Source of the DNA: Bacteroidota bacterium
GTDB lineage: Bacteria; Bacteroidota; Bacteroidia; Chitinophagales; Saprospiraceae
DNA length: 64,000 bases
Assembly: GCA_024642665.1 (NCBI GenBank)
Contig: JAHEAR010000001.1
Location: 9,152-73,151, forward strand
Reading direction: 5' to 3'
The translations under genes and the position numbers were made by a program. The notes under the pieces are model-generated. The model was not told where the DNA came from. It saw nothing but the letters and a program-made list of their open reading frames with translations, and made no database searches. This document shows positions 1-9,074 of this stretch, one piece after another. The first letter of the stretch is position 1. Every line of letters starts with the position of its first letter.

Positions 1-992
1 AAGTCTTCGTCCATCGAGAACACCTGATCCTTTCGGTCGCCCATGACTCCGGCTTTCTGATAATCACCGACACGCTTCTCAAAGAAGTTGGTCTTGCCGG
101 CGATAGAGATCAGTTCCATCCACTGGAATGGGTTTTCTGCATTGTATACTTTAGGTTGCCCGAGGGAAATCAGTAATCTGTCTGCCACATACTCTATATA
201 CTGACACATCAGGTCGGCATTCATACCGATCAATTTGACCGGAAGTGCATCAGACACAAATTCCTTTTCGATGGCGACTGCATCCGTGATGATATCTCTG
301 ACGATAGCACCATCGAGTCGATTGACGATATGTTTGTTGTACAGCAGGCAGGCAAAATCACAATGCATGCCTTCGTCTCTTGAAATCAGTTCATTAGAAA
401 ACGTCAGTCCCGGCATCAGGCCACGCTTCTTCAACCAGAAGATGGAGCAAAAAGACCCGGAAAAGAAAATACCTTCTACTGCTGCAAACGCAATCAGTCT
501 TTCCTGGAAATTTCCTTTATCGATCCAGCGAAGGGCCCACTCTGCTTTCTTTTTGACGCAATCGAGGGTATCAATGGCATTGAAGAGATAGTCTTTCTCC
601 TTATTATCGTTGATATAGGTATCGATTAATAAGCTATAGGTTTCTGAATGGATATTTTCCATCATAATCTGAAACCCGTAGAAGAATTTGGCTTCGGTAA
701 ACTGTACTTCACTGAGGAAATGCTCTGCCAGGTTTTCATTGACGATGCCATCACTGGCGGCAAAGAAGGCTAATACATGTTTGATGAAGTGACGCTCATC
801 GTCATTTAGTTTATTAGCCCAGTCATGGAGGTCCTGTTGGAGATCGATTTCTTCAGCGGTCCAGAAATTGGCTTCGGACATTTTATAAAACTGCCAGATA
901 TCCTGATGTTGAATCGGGAAAACGACGAAGCGCCCTGGGTTGTCTTTTAATAAGGGCTCAACAAATGTATCTGTTGTAGTTGCTTTTTCCAT
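1..992 (-). CDS. nrdB: Ribonucleoside-diphosphate reductase beta subunit (class I), 3' end cut by window edge
   Basis: Own translation from ATG at 992 ([51 protein letters not shown]...[25 protein letters not shown]...[11 protein letters not shown]); typical R2 sequence. Not in the supplied ORF track because the frame is open at the edge. Confidence 0.95.
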   Translation of the reverse strand, partial: MEKATTTDTFVEPLLKDNPGRFVVFPIQHQDIWQFYKMSEANFWTAEEIDLQQDLHDWANKLNDDERHFIKHVLAFFAASDGIVNENLAEHFLSEVQFTEAKFFYGFQIMMENIHSETYSLLIDTYINDNKEKDYLFNAIDTLDCVKKKAEWALRWIDKGNFQERLIAFAAVEGIFFSGSFCSIFWLKKRGLMPGLTFSNELISRDEGMHCDFACLLYNKHIVNRLDGAIVRDIITDAVAIEKEFVSDALPVKLIGMNADLMCQYIEYVADRLLISLGQPKVYNAENPFQWMELISIAGKTNFFEKRVGDYQKAGVMGDRKDQVFSMDED

Positions 993-1198
993 TGGTTACT
1001 CTTTAATCGGTTGGTTCTAAAAAATCAATTCCCAGTTTTCAACAGAGGCGACAATTCCATGGCTGTCTCAGACGGCGTTATGGCTTAGAGACAGCAATTT
1101 CCTGAATGGAACCGCTTTTTTCACGGACTAGTCAGGTGGTTGTGTAATCCAAAGTTTAAAAGGTAATCAAAGACGGGAAAAATCTGTTTCTGGTCGAA

Positions 1199-1409
1199 TG
1201 TGGAAATATCCCCGATTTGATGCCACTAAATAAATGAAGTTTTTATTTAATATGAAATGATTTTATCCACATCATGTGGAGAAAATGTGTAATATGTTGA
1301 AATAGTGGAAACTACACGACAAATTAAATTTGAGGGGTGTGTAAAACTTTTGGAATATCCGGACCAGCCCAATGAAGACCGTTAAAAACCACTCAAAAAG
1401 TGTGGATAA
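1199..1409. promoter_or_regulatory. Cluster of DnaA-box-like 9-mers upstream of nrdB
   Basis: TTATCCACA at 1263-1271 (+); TGTGGATAA at 1401-1409 (-); TGTGTAAAA at 1338-1346 (-, fits TTWTNCACA); one-mismatch sites at 1199-1207, 1276-1284 and 1286-1294. Confidence 0.55.
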
Positions 1410-1474
1410 ACTTTGGTTTTTACAGATTTTTAACAGGGAAACCCCATAGTCCTTTGAGGCTTAGGCATGGAGAA

Positions 1475-2422
1475 TCAGAATAGATTTTTCCTTCTGAAAA
1501 ACCAGACTAAAAGGAGGCTGATGGATGCCGATATCAGCAGTATCCAGTAGAATGCGGTGTCTGCGGTGGCAAACGGTAACTCAACATTCATCCCATAAAA
1601 ACTGGCCACTAGTGTAGGTACCATCAGAATAATGGTGACGATCGTCAGTCGCTGAATGAAGGTGTTGAGATTGTTGGAGACAATGGAGGTATAGGCTTCC
1701 ATAGTACCGCTGAGGATATTGGTGTAGATATTGGCCATACTGAGGGCTTGTCCATTATCAATGATGATATCCTCAAAGAAGTCGTAGTCGTCCTTGTTCT
1801 CCCCCAAACGAAGGAAGTCCGTTCGCTTCATCTTGATTTTCAATAGCTCGTTGGAGCCCAGGGCGTTGACGAAATAAACCAGACTCTTCTCAATACGCAG
1901 CAATTGCTTGAGCTCTGAGTTACGACTGGAGTTATAGAGCTCGCTCTCAATCACATTGCGCTTCAGGTTGAGCTTTTTCAGACTATCCAGAAACCGGAGT
2001 ACATTCTGTTCGAGGATATGCAGCACAAAGAGCTGTTCCTTGGCGGGGTTAAAGCCCTTGACACGACCCTCGATAAAGCGCTGGATGATGGGATTCTCAT
2101 TGGGACTGATGGTCAGGACGTGATCCTGGGTCAGGATGATGCCAATCGGCACCGTCACATAGATCGCTTCATTTTCCTGATCGATCTCATTGAGTACCGG
2201 TGTATTGACCAGAATCAGACGCACGTCATCTTCCCGCTCATAGCGGGAGCGCTCGTCAATATCCAGTGAGTCAATTAGAAAATCGTGTGGAATATCAAAC
2301 TTTTCTGACAGGTCTGTCAGCTCATTTTCCTCGAAGGGCGGGCATACATTGACCCAGCAGGAAAGTACAGGTGCTTCCAGTTCGGTGATTAACCCGTCCT
2401 CGATATGGTAATACCTGGTCAT
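1475..2422 (-). CDS. corA: CorA-family magnesium/divalent cation transporter
   Basis: 315 aa; C-terminal two-TM region with YGMN motif (VASFYGMNVELPF). Confidence 0.9.
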   Translation of the reverse strand: MTRYYHIEDGLITELEAPVLSCWVNVCPPFEENELTDLSEKFDIPHDFLIDSLDIDERSRYEREDDVRLILVNTPVLNEIDQENEAIYVTVPIGIILTQDHVLTISPNENPIIQRFIEGRVKGFNPAKEQLFVLHILEQNVLRFLDSLKKLNLKRNVIESELYNSSRNSELKQLLRIEKSLVYFVNALGSNELLKIKMKRTDFLRLGENKDDYDFFEDIIIDNGQALSMANIYTNILSGTMEAYTSIVSNNLNTFIQRLTIVTIILMVPTLVASFYGMNVELPFATADTAFYWILLISASISLLLVWFFRRKNLF

Positions 2423-2468
2423 AACAACAACTACCTTCCATTAAACGATGAATAATTTAGTTCGGCCA

Positions 2469-2499
2469 CAAAGGTACACAAAAGGTTTTGCCCTCCAAA
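2469..2499 (-). promoter_or_regulatory. Bacteroidota-type promoter for corA
   Basis: Minus strand reads TTTG (2499-2496), N19, TACCTTTG (2476-2469), matching the TTTG / TAnnTTTG consensus; 47 nt before the ATG at 2422. Confidence 0.65.
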
Positions 2500-2702
2500 C
2501 CTATGATTCAGATCATTATACAGGTTACTTCGTCCAATAATCGAGCCATTTATGGATGAGTGAGGGGGTGATTAGGTGATGGAATGATTTAGTAATAAAG
2601 TTATTGGGGTTAGATTACTGCAGCTTATTTGTTAAAAGGTTTAAAAATTTGTTAGTCCTACGCACTTTAACCTGACTTCCACCCCATGCCCCTTGTCGCG
2701 TG

Positions 2703-2836
2703 TCGCATGTCGAAAAATCCCAGGTCCAAAAGTAGTGAGTAGTGAGTAGTGAGTCGCGCGTCGAAAAGTCTCAGGTCCAAAAGTAGTGAGTAGTGAGTGG
2801 TGAGTCGCGTGTCGAAAAATCCCGGGTCCCAGGTCT
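2703..2836 (+). repeat. Tandem repeat, 51-bp period, about 2.6 copies, intergenic
   Basis: Unit TCGCrTGTCGAAAArTCyCAGGTCCAAAAGTAGTGAGTAGTGAGTrGTGAG starts at 2703, 2754 and 2805 (exact 51-bp spacing). Confidence 0.85.
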
Positions 2837-2837
2837 A

Positions 2838-4103
2838 CTACTGAAAATGAATCGTCTTAATCGGATTGATCTTACTCACCAGGAAAGATGGGGCGATGAG
2901 GCAAAGGGCAATAATCAGCAAAGCCCCAAGATTGACTAATAGCAAATGCCAGGGCAATACCACTACCGGAGCATAATCGAGATAATAATCTGCTTCCTCC
3001 AGCTTTATAAAATGATATTTATCCTGAAGGAAAGCCAACCCAAGACCGAGAATATTTCCCAAAAGGATACCACCTACCGTAATGAACATCGCAAACCATA
3101 GGAAGACCTGACGAATGGACATATCCCGTGCCCCGATACTCTTGAGAATGCCAATCATCTGCGTTCGTTCGAGAATGAGAATTAAGAGTGCCGTGATCAT
3201 ATTGATGATGGCTACGGCCAGCATGAGTCCGATGATCACGACCGTATTGATATCCTGCAATTCGAGCCATTCAAAGAGACTGGGAAATTTCTCACGAATA
3301 TTCTCCGCATAGAGATTTGGTGGGATTTCATTTCGATAGACAAAATCGGTGATGAGGTTGAGATCGTCAATATTGTCAATCACGATTTCCAAACCACTGA
3401 TCTGGTTGTCTTTCCATTCCAGGACTTCTCGCAGACGATCGATAGACGCGAGCGCAAACTTCGTATCACTTTCTTCCAGACCTGTTTTGTAAATTCCCTT
3501 GATGGTAAACCTCCTTTGCAGTTGTCTGCCTTCACGGACAAAATGCAGGATCAACTTATCCCCGGTTTTCAACCGCAATCGATCGGCGGTAACTTGTGAG
3601 ATGATCAGTTCATCAATCGCTATGGAAGTCCACTCGCCACCGGATACATTGTACGCATTAATCGACTGCCAGTTGTAGTCATCCCCGAGCCCCTTCAGGA
3701 CTATACCTTCCATTTGATTGTCATGCGTAATGATGCCCGGCAGATAGATATAGGATTGCACATGGCTGACGCCACCGATCGAAGAAACTTTCGGCGATAC
3801 ATCCGGATCTGATGCGTAGACCTGATCAATAGATTCAATTGATTTAACCAGATTGGTATCATAATCAAAAGGCAACGCTTCATACGATCGAATCGAGCGT
3901 GGATCTGAAATATGAATATGACCCCAGAAGCCAAACATTTTCTTTGTGATTTCTTGTTTGAATCCGGTCATCATCCCCAACGAAATGATCATCACGGCTA
4001 CAGACAAACCAACGGCACCGGTAGCAATCCAAAGGATCACACGGGTGAAGCCGCCTCCTCCGGAGGTCATGAGTCGTTTAGCGATCCAGGGTTCGTATTT
4101 CAT
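2838..4103 (-). CDS. FtsX-like / LolC-E-type ABC transporter permease
   Basis: 421 aa; N-terminal TM, MacB-PCD-like periplasmic region, three C-terminal TMs (LILILERTQMIGILKSIGARDMSIRQVF motif). Confidence 0.88.
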   Translation of the reverse strand: MKYEPWIAKRLMTSGGGGFTRVILWIATGAVGLSVAVMIISLGMMTGFKQEITKKMFGFWGHIHISDPRSIRSYEALPFDYDTNLVKSIESIDQVYASDPDVSPKVSSIGGVSHVQSYIYLPGIITHDNQMEGIVLKGLGDDYNWQSINAYNVSGGEWTSIAIDELIISQVTADRLRLKTGDKLILHFVREGRQLQRRFTIKGIYKTGLEESDTKFALASIDRLREVLEWKDNQISGLEIVIDNIDDLNLITDFVYRNEIPPNLYAENIREKFPSLFEWLELQDINTVVIIGLMLAVAIINMITALLILILERTQMIGILKSIGARDMSIRQVFLWFAMFITVGGILLGNILGLGLAFLQDKYHFIKLEEADYYLDYAPVVVLPWHLLLVNLGALLIIALCLIAPSFLVSKINPIKTIHFQ

Positions 4104-4117
4104 TTTTGTTTGGTCTA

Positions 4118-4153
4118 TTCGACATGCGACGCGCGACTATTCGATGCGCGACT
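4118..4153 (-). repeat. Dispersed copy of the TCGCGYGTCG...TGTCGAA element
   Basis: Minus strand reads AGTCGCGCATCGAATAGTCGCGCGTCGCATGTCGAA, related to the 2703 array core, 15 nt upstream of the permease ATG. Confidence 0.55.
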
Positions 4154-4476
4154 CTGGTTTATCTCAGTTCTATTTATATTTTATTCTGATCCCAACCTGA
4201 TTTATCGCGACAGCGACTTTGAAAACTTACGATTGATATTTTAATGATTTGTTTTTCTGTTTTTAGTTGCGTTTCCCGATTGATCGGGATTTGCAAAGAA
4301 GGGTAATAGATTTATTCGTGTTTAATTTGCCTTCCACCCTTCCGCCTTTCTGCCCTTCCGCCCTAATTTCATTGTAAAAAGCAAGGGTTTTAGCATATTT
4401 CGGACCTTTGTCAGGGCAAATATGGGCGCAAATTTCCATTTTTGCCCTTGTAAAGTTCACAATTACAGCTAAACGA

Positions 4477-5760
4477 ATGACAAAGTCTTTTATTGAGGAG
4501 TTAAGATGGCGCGGAATGATTCAGGATCAGACGCCGGGCGTGGAGGAAAAATTGAATGCCGGAATGGTTACCGGATACATTGGTTTCGATCCTACGGCCC
4601 CATCATTGACATTGGGCAATTACGTGCAGGTGATGCTGCTGACGCACTTTCAACGATGTGGTCATAAACCGGTGGTGTTGATGGGTGGTGCCACAGGAAG
4701 AATAGGTGACCCTTCAGGAAAAGATACCGAACGTGAATTGAAGTCTTTCGAAGAGTTGGACCGAAACCTCGAACATCAGGTAAATCAGATGAAGCAGTTA
4801 CTCGACTTCAAGAATGAGGGAAACGGAGCGCTTATGGTCAATAACCTGGACTTCTACAAGGATATGAATGCGCTGACCTTTTTGCGCGACCTCGGCAAAC
4901 ATCTAACGATCAATTACATGATGTCCAAGGAGTCTGTCAAGCGTCGCGTGGAAACAGGAATGTCCTACACTGAATTTAGCTATCAGTTATTACAGGCGTA
5001 TGATTTCCTTTGCTTGTATCGCAAGTATGATTGTGTACTGCAAATGGGTGGTTCGGATCAGTGGGGTAATATTACATCGGGCACAGAATTCATTCGCCGC
5101 AATATGGAGGAGAGTGAATCTTTTGCGCTTACTACGCCACTGCTGACGAAGTCCGATGGCAAGAAATTTGGAAAATCAGAAGAGGGAAATATTTGGTTAG
5201 ATCCATCAATGACTTCGACGTACAAGTTTTATCAGTTCTGGTTGAATATTAACGATCTTGATATACCTAAATTGTATCGCTATTTTTCGCTGAAAAGTCG
5301 GGAAGAAATAGAAGCGTTGGAAAAAGAACACGAGACAAATCCAAATGCATTGAAGGCCATCCTTGGGGAAGAAATCACGATCAGAATTCACGGACAGGAC
5401 GCTTATGAAAGTGCCAGAAATGTAACGGATATTTTATTTAATGCCAGGGCGAGCAAAGAGCAGTTGATGAGTCTGAGTGCCACGGATTTGCAATTAGTTG
5501 CTGAAGAAATTCCGGCCTTTGAAATCGCTCAATCTGATCTGGCAGACAGCCCAACGCTGATTGATGTACTTTCAATGCATACCACGATTGTCAGTTCTAA
5601 AAGCGATGCAAGGCGTGCCATTCAAGCCAATGCGATCAGTATCAATAAAGACAAGATCACTGATCTCGATGCGACACTGAATAGCTCAATGCTCATGCAT
5701 AGCGCCTATCTGATGATCGAAAATGGAAAGAAAAACAAATATATCCTTAAGGCTGTTTAG
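4477..5760 (+). CDS. tyrS: Tyrosyl-tRNA synthetase
   Basis: MTKSFIEELRWRGMIQDQTPGVEEKL..., HIGH-like (APSLTLGNYV), KMSKS-like (KFGKSEEGN), C-terminal S4-like domain. In-frame ATG at 4477 preferred to the ORF-track start at 4408. Confidence 0.95.
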   Translation: MTKSFIEELRWRGMIQDQTPGVEEKLNAGMVTGYIGFDPTAPSLTLGNYVQVMLLTHFQRCGHKPVVLMGGATGRIGDPSGKDTERELKSFEELDRNLEHQVNQMKQLLDFKNEGNGALMVNNLDFYKDMNALTFLRDLGKHLTINYMMSKESVKRRVETGMSYTEFSYQLLQAYDFLCLYRKYDCVLQMGGSDQWGNITSGTEFIRRNMEESESFALTTPLLTKSDGKKFGKSEEGNIWLDPSMTSTYKFYQFWLNINDLDIPKLYRYFSLKSREEIEALEKEHETNPNALKAILGEEITIRIHGQDAYESARNVTDILFNARASKEQLMSLSATDLQLVAEEIPAFEIAQSDLADSPTLIDVLSMHTTIVSSKSDARRAIQANAISINKDKITDLDATLNSSMLMHSAYLMIENGKKNKYILKAV

Positions 5761-5790
5761 TGAATGGTCAGTGGAAAGTTGTGAGGAGTG

Positions 5791-5806
5791 TTCCGCTGTT
5801 GCGGAA
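5791..5806. other. Perfect hairpin TTCCGC-TGTT-GCGGAA inside repeat region 3' of tyrS
   Basis: 6-bp perfect inverted repeat with 4-nt loop. Confidence 0.5.
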
Positions 5807-5820
5807 GGTGAGGAGTGAAT

Positions 5821-5900
5821 GTCGTGTGTCGAACAGTCTCAGGTCCCCTGAACTACCTCCTTCGTCGGAGTACAGGGTCTACGCTGCGCTCCGATCAGGT
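5821..5900 (+). repeat. Dispersed intergenic repeat (family core plus 44-bp second module)
   Basis: GTCGTGTGTCGAACAGTCTCAGGTCC (core) followed by CTACCTCCTTCGTCGGAGTACAGGGTCTACGCTGCGCTCCGATC, which recurs at 18300. Confidence 0.7.
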
Positions 5901-5922
5901 CTAACAAAATAAAAAAATAAAA

Positions 5923-6801
5923 TTGAGTAAACTATCCAATCTGCGTATTCCGGGTCGATATCTACTAAAGCTTTTGGTGGAGTTGGTCATACTGTGTGTC
6001 GCATTTTTTTTCGCCTCAAATATTGATGAATGGTTGCCCAAAGAATGGGTGTTTGCTTCAACGGTAAAAATCATACTGCATTTCATTATTGTCAGTATGG
6101 GTTTCAGCCTGCTATTGCGATTCCTGGCCATTGGCTATCGGAGACGTAAGCAACTTCCTTTCGCGAAGAAGGATAATGTCACGGTGGGGTTGACCAATAT
6201 CTTCATGATGTTCATCTTTATCTATGCGCTGGTTTCCGTATTAGGCCTATTCGGGATCCAGTTCAAGGAGATGTTTACCAGTTTGTCCATTGTCGCAGCA
6301 GCCATTGCGATCATCTCCAAGGATTTTGTGGCGGATATCATCAGTGGTATTCTGATCAGTTTCAGTAATGAAATCAAAATTGGGGACCATGTGAAAATTG
6401 GTGGCCAGAGTGGAAAAGTGATCGATATCAATATTTCCAAAACAGCTTTGCTCAATGACGATGATGATATCATCTTTATGCCTAACAATAAAGTTTTTGG
6501 TGCAGAAACCATCAACTACTCCACCAAGCCTTTTAAGAAAACGAGCATTGATTTTGAAGTGGCTAAAGGAGAGTACACTACTATTGAAGAAATGGAAAAA
6601 GTATTAATCCAACTCCTCTCAGAATTTGAAAATGATATTGAGTCTTATTCCTATGATCTGCGTGTCGTATCCATTCACAAGGACTACCTTGTCCTGAAGT
6701 TTCAATACCAGCTCAATGAATTTAACCGCCGCCTGGAACGCAGCATACGACAAAAAGCTGTGCGGTATATTGTGGCAAATATTTCTAAAAAAGCGGACTA
6801 G
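5923..6801 (+). CDS. MscS-family mechanosensitive ion channel
   Basis: 292 aa; TM helices then GIQFKEMFTSLSIVAAAIAIISKDFVADIISGILISFSNEIKIGDHVKIGGQSGKVIDINISKTALL. TTG start. Confidence 0.88.
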   Translation: MSKLSNLRIPGRYLLKLLVELVILCVAFFFASNIDEWLPKEWVFASTVKIILHFIIVSMGFSLLLRFLAIGYRRRKQLPFAKKDNVTVGLTNIFMMFIFIYALVSVLGLFGIQFKEMFTSLSIVAAAIAIISKDFVADIISGILISFSNEIKIGDHVKIGGQSGKVIDINISKTALLNDDDDIIFMPNNKVFGAETINYSTKPFKKTSIDFEVAKGEYTTIEEMEKVLIQLLSEFENDIESYSYDLRVVSIHKDYLVLKFQYQLNEFNRRLERSIRQKAVRYIVANISKKAD

Positions 6802-7394
6802 TTATCCTTCTTATGATTTAACCATTTTTCTGCCGTCGGTGGTTTAAAATGATTAAGCATCGGAAGGAGTTGCGTCAGGTCATCTGTCGCCATAAGTAAT
6901 GACCTCGTTGGCCCGTATAAAAAGCCTTCCTGTACCATGTGATCTGCCTGCTTCAACAAGGCATCATAATACCCATTTGGATTGTACATAATGATTGGCT
7001 TCTGATGTAAATGCAACTGCGCCCAGGTCAAGGTCTCAAAGACTTCATCCATGGTACCGAAGCCCCCCGGAAGAGCGATAAAAGCATCCGACATATTGAC
7101 CATCGCCAGTTTACGGCTATGCATATCTTTGGTCACCATTAATTGTGTCATCCCAAGATGTGCTACTTCCTTTTCTTTCAGATTGGTGGGGATGACCCCA
7201 ATCGCTTTACCACCCCCTTGCATCATCGTATCCGCCATTACCCCCATAAGGCCGATACTGCCACCACCATTGACCAAAGTTATTTTATGGGCAAGGAAAA
7301 TCTTCGCAAGGGCTATGGCATCTTTCGTGTATTGCGGGTTGGCTCCGGTGGCTGAGCCACAGTATACGGCGATGGATTCAAGTTTATTTTTCAT
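6798..7394 (-). CDS. LOG-family protein (TIGR00730 type)
   Basis: MKNKLESIAVYCGSATG...LVNGGGSIGLMG...ALPGGFGTMDEVFETLTWAQL: PGGxGTxxE motif. ATG at 7394 preferred over 7454. Confidence 0.92.
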   Translation of the reverse strand: MKNKLESIAVYCGSATGANPQYTKDAIALAKIFLAHKITLVNGGGSIGLMGVMADTMMQGGGKAIGVIPTNLKEKEVAHLGMTQLMVTKDMHSRKLAMVNMSDAFIALPGGFGTMDEVFETLTWAQLHLHQKPIIMYNPNGYYDALLKQADHMVQEGFLYGPTRSLLMATDDLTQLLPMLNHFKPPTAEKWLNHKKDN

Positions 7395-7648
7395 GATGCA
7401 TTCGGGAGATTCATGCCTCAAAATAAGACAAGCGTTGATATTATCATTGGACAATCTTTATAGTTCTTAAAATTTGTGACCTAAAAGGAGATTTTAATGT
7501 TTACCCAATTGTTTCAACAAGTGCTAATGTACATGTTTGTTATTTTTTGACCTGTCGCAAATCTGAAATATTTTGGATTCAATAAAATAGCTATCCCCAC
7601 CTTTAACCCTTCACCGTTAACCCAGTCATGTATAAATCCTCAGTATAA

Positions 7649-7680
7649 TTGGAAGATTGGATCATCCTTATGTACTTTTG
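7649..7680 (+). promoter_or_regulatory. Bacteroidota-type promoter for aspartate kinase
   Basis: TTG at 7649-7651, N21, TACTTTTG at 7673-7680 (TAnnTTTG), 16 nt before the ATG at 7697. Confidence 0.6.
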
Positions 7681-7696
7681 AGGCAAATCAGCACAA

Positions 7697-8977
7697 ATGG
7701 AATCTGTGGAGGTGTATAAGTTCGGAGGAGCATCGGTCAAGGATGCTGCAGCCATCAGAAATGTGGCCGACAGATTGCGTGATGTCAAGGATCAACCACT
7801 GGTGGTCGTGATCTCTGCCATGGGAAAGACAACGAATGCATTGGAGGTGTTAATTGATGCGCATTACAATCATCCGGCTGACCTGCCTGCGCTCTTTAAT
7901 AATCTTCAGGCGTTTCACAATGATATCGTGGAAAGCCTGATGCCGGAACAATCAAAAGAACTTCTGATAGATCTGCATGATCTATGGGTTGAGCTTAACT
8001 GGATTCTGGAAGAGGATCCTCATCCGGATTACAACTATCATTATGATCAGATCATCGTCTTTGGTGAACTGGCCTCCACCAAAATAGTCAGTGCCTATCT
8101 GAAGGCGCAAGGCATTGTGCATGAATGGATGGATGCGCGAAGTTTTATGATCACAGATAGTGACTATCGGGAGGCCCGAATTCTTTGGGAACAAACTTCA
8201 GAAGCTGTAAACAAAATGGTCAAACCGGTTTTGGCACAAAACAAGATTGTCATTACTCAGGGATTTATTGGTTCAACGGTCTACCTCGAGAGCAGTACAC
8301 TGGGACGGGAAGGATCGGATTATACGGCGGCAGTATTGGCCCATTGTCTTGATGCAACTAGCGTAACATTCTGGAAAGATGTCCCCGGTATCATGACCGG
8401 TGATCCCCGGCAATTTGAAGAAGTTACTTTGTTGAAAGAGATCACCTATCGGGAAGCATTGGAGATGACTTATTACGGAGCGAAGGTGATCCATCAAAAA
8501 ACCATCAAGCCGCTCCAGAATAAAAACATTCCACTATACGTCCGATCCTTTGATCAGCCCACGCATCCCGGTACAAAGATCAGTACATCCACCACTGCTC
8601 AATTGCCACCCATTGTTGTTGTTGAAAACAATCAGGTGCTCATACAAATTGCCACACGCGACTTTTCTTTTGTGGCGGAAGGGCAGCTGAGTGAAATATT
8701 TGCCTTAGTCTCCTCCTTGCGTATCAAAGTCAACAGCATGCGCAATACCGCGATGAGCTTTTTGCTCTGTGTGCGTAATGAAACTGACAAGTTGGAAAAG
8801 CTCCGGATAGGCTTAGCCGAGCGCTATGACGTGAAAATGGAAGCTGGCCTGCAACTTATCACGATTCGCCATGCGGATCAGGCGATGCTCGACAAAATGC
8901 ATAAGGGGAAGACAATTATTTTCGAAGAGCGGTTTGGGGATACGGATCAGTTTATTGTGAAATCCGAAGGACTATAG
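7697..8977 (+). CDS. lysC: Aspartate kinase
   Basis: VYKFGGASVKDAAAIRNVADRL; GREGSDYTAAVLAHCLDATSVTFWKDVPGIMTGDPR; C-terminal ACT-like region. Confidence 0.93.
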   Translation: MESVEVYKFGGASVKDAAAIRNVADRLRDVKDQPLVVVISAMGKTTNALEVLIDAHYNHPADLPALFNNLQAFHNDIVESLMPEQSKELLIDLHDLWVELNWILEEDPHPDYNYHYDQIIVFGELASTKIVSAYLKAQGIVHEWMDARSFMITDSDYREARILWEQTSEAVNKMVKPVLAQNKIVITQGFIGSTVYLESSTLGREGSDYTAAVLAHCLDATSVTFWKDVPGIMTGDPRQFEEVTLLKEITYREALEMTYYGAKVIHQKTIKPLQNKNIPLYVRSFDQPTHPGTKISTSTTAQLPPIVVVENNQVLIQIATRDFSFVAEGQLSEIFALVSSLRIKVNSMRNTAMSFLLCVRNETDKLEKLRIGLAERYDVKMEAGLQLITIRHADQAMLDKMHKGKTIIFEERFGDTDQFIVKSEGL

Positions 8978-9074
8978 TCTGAAAGGTAAATCAAAAATCA
9001 CCTGTTTCAATAGACGATTCAGTATTTTGAGTCCAACCGGCCCGGATGCTTGCATTGTGGAAATAAGTCGCATT

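Noticed and set aside
235-591. 118-aa + strand ORF
   Set aside because: Lies antisense inside nrdB; the opposite strand encodes a clear R2 subunit.
2703-2836. CRISPR array
   Set aside because: Whole 51-bp units repeat without unique spacers, only 2.6 copies, and no cas genes in the window.
3912-4244. 110-aa + strand ORF spanning the permease start
   Set aside because: Mostly antisense to the permease; the rest covers the repeat element; no family signal.
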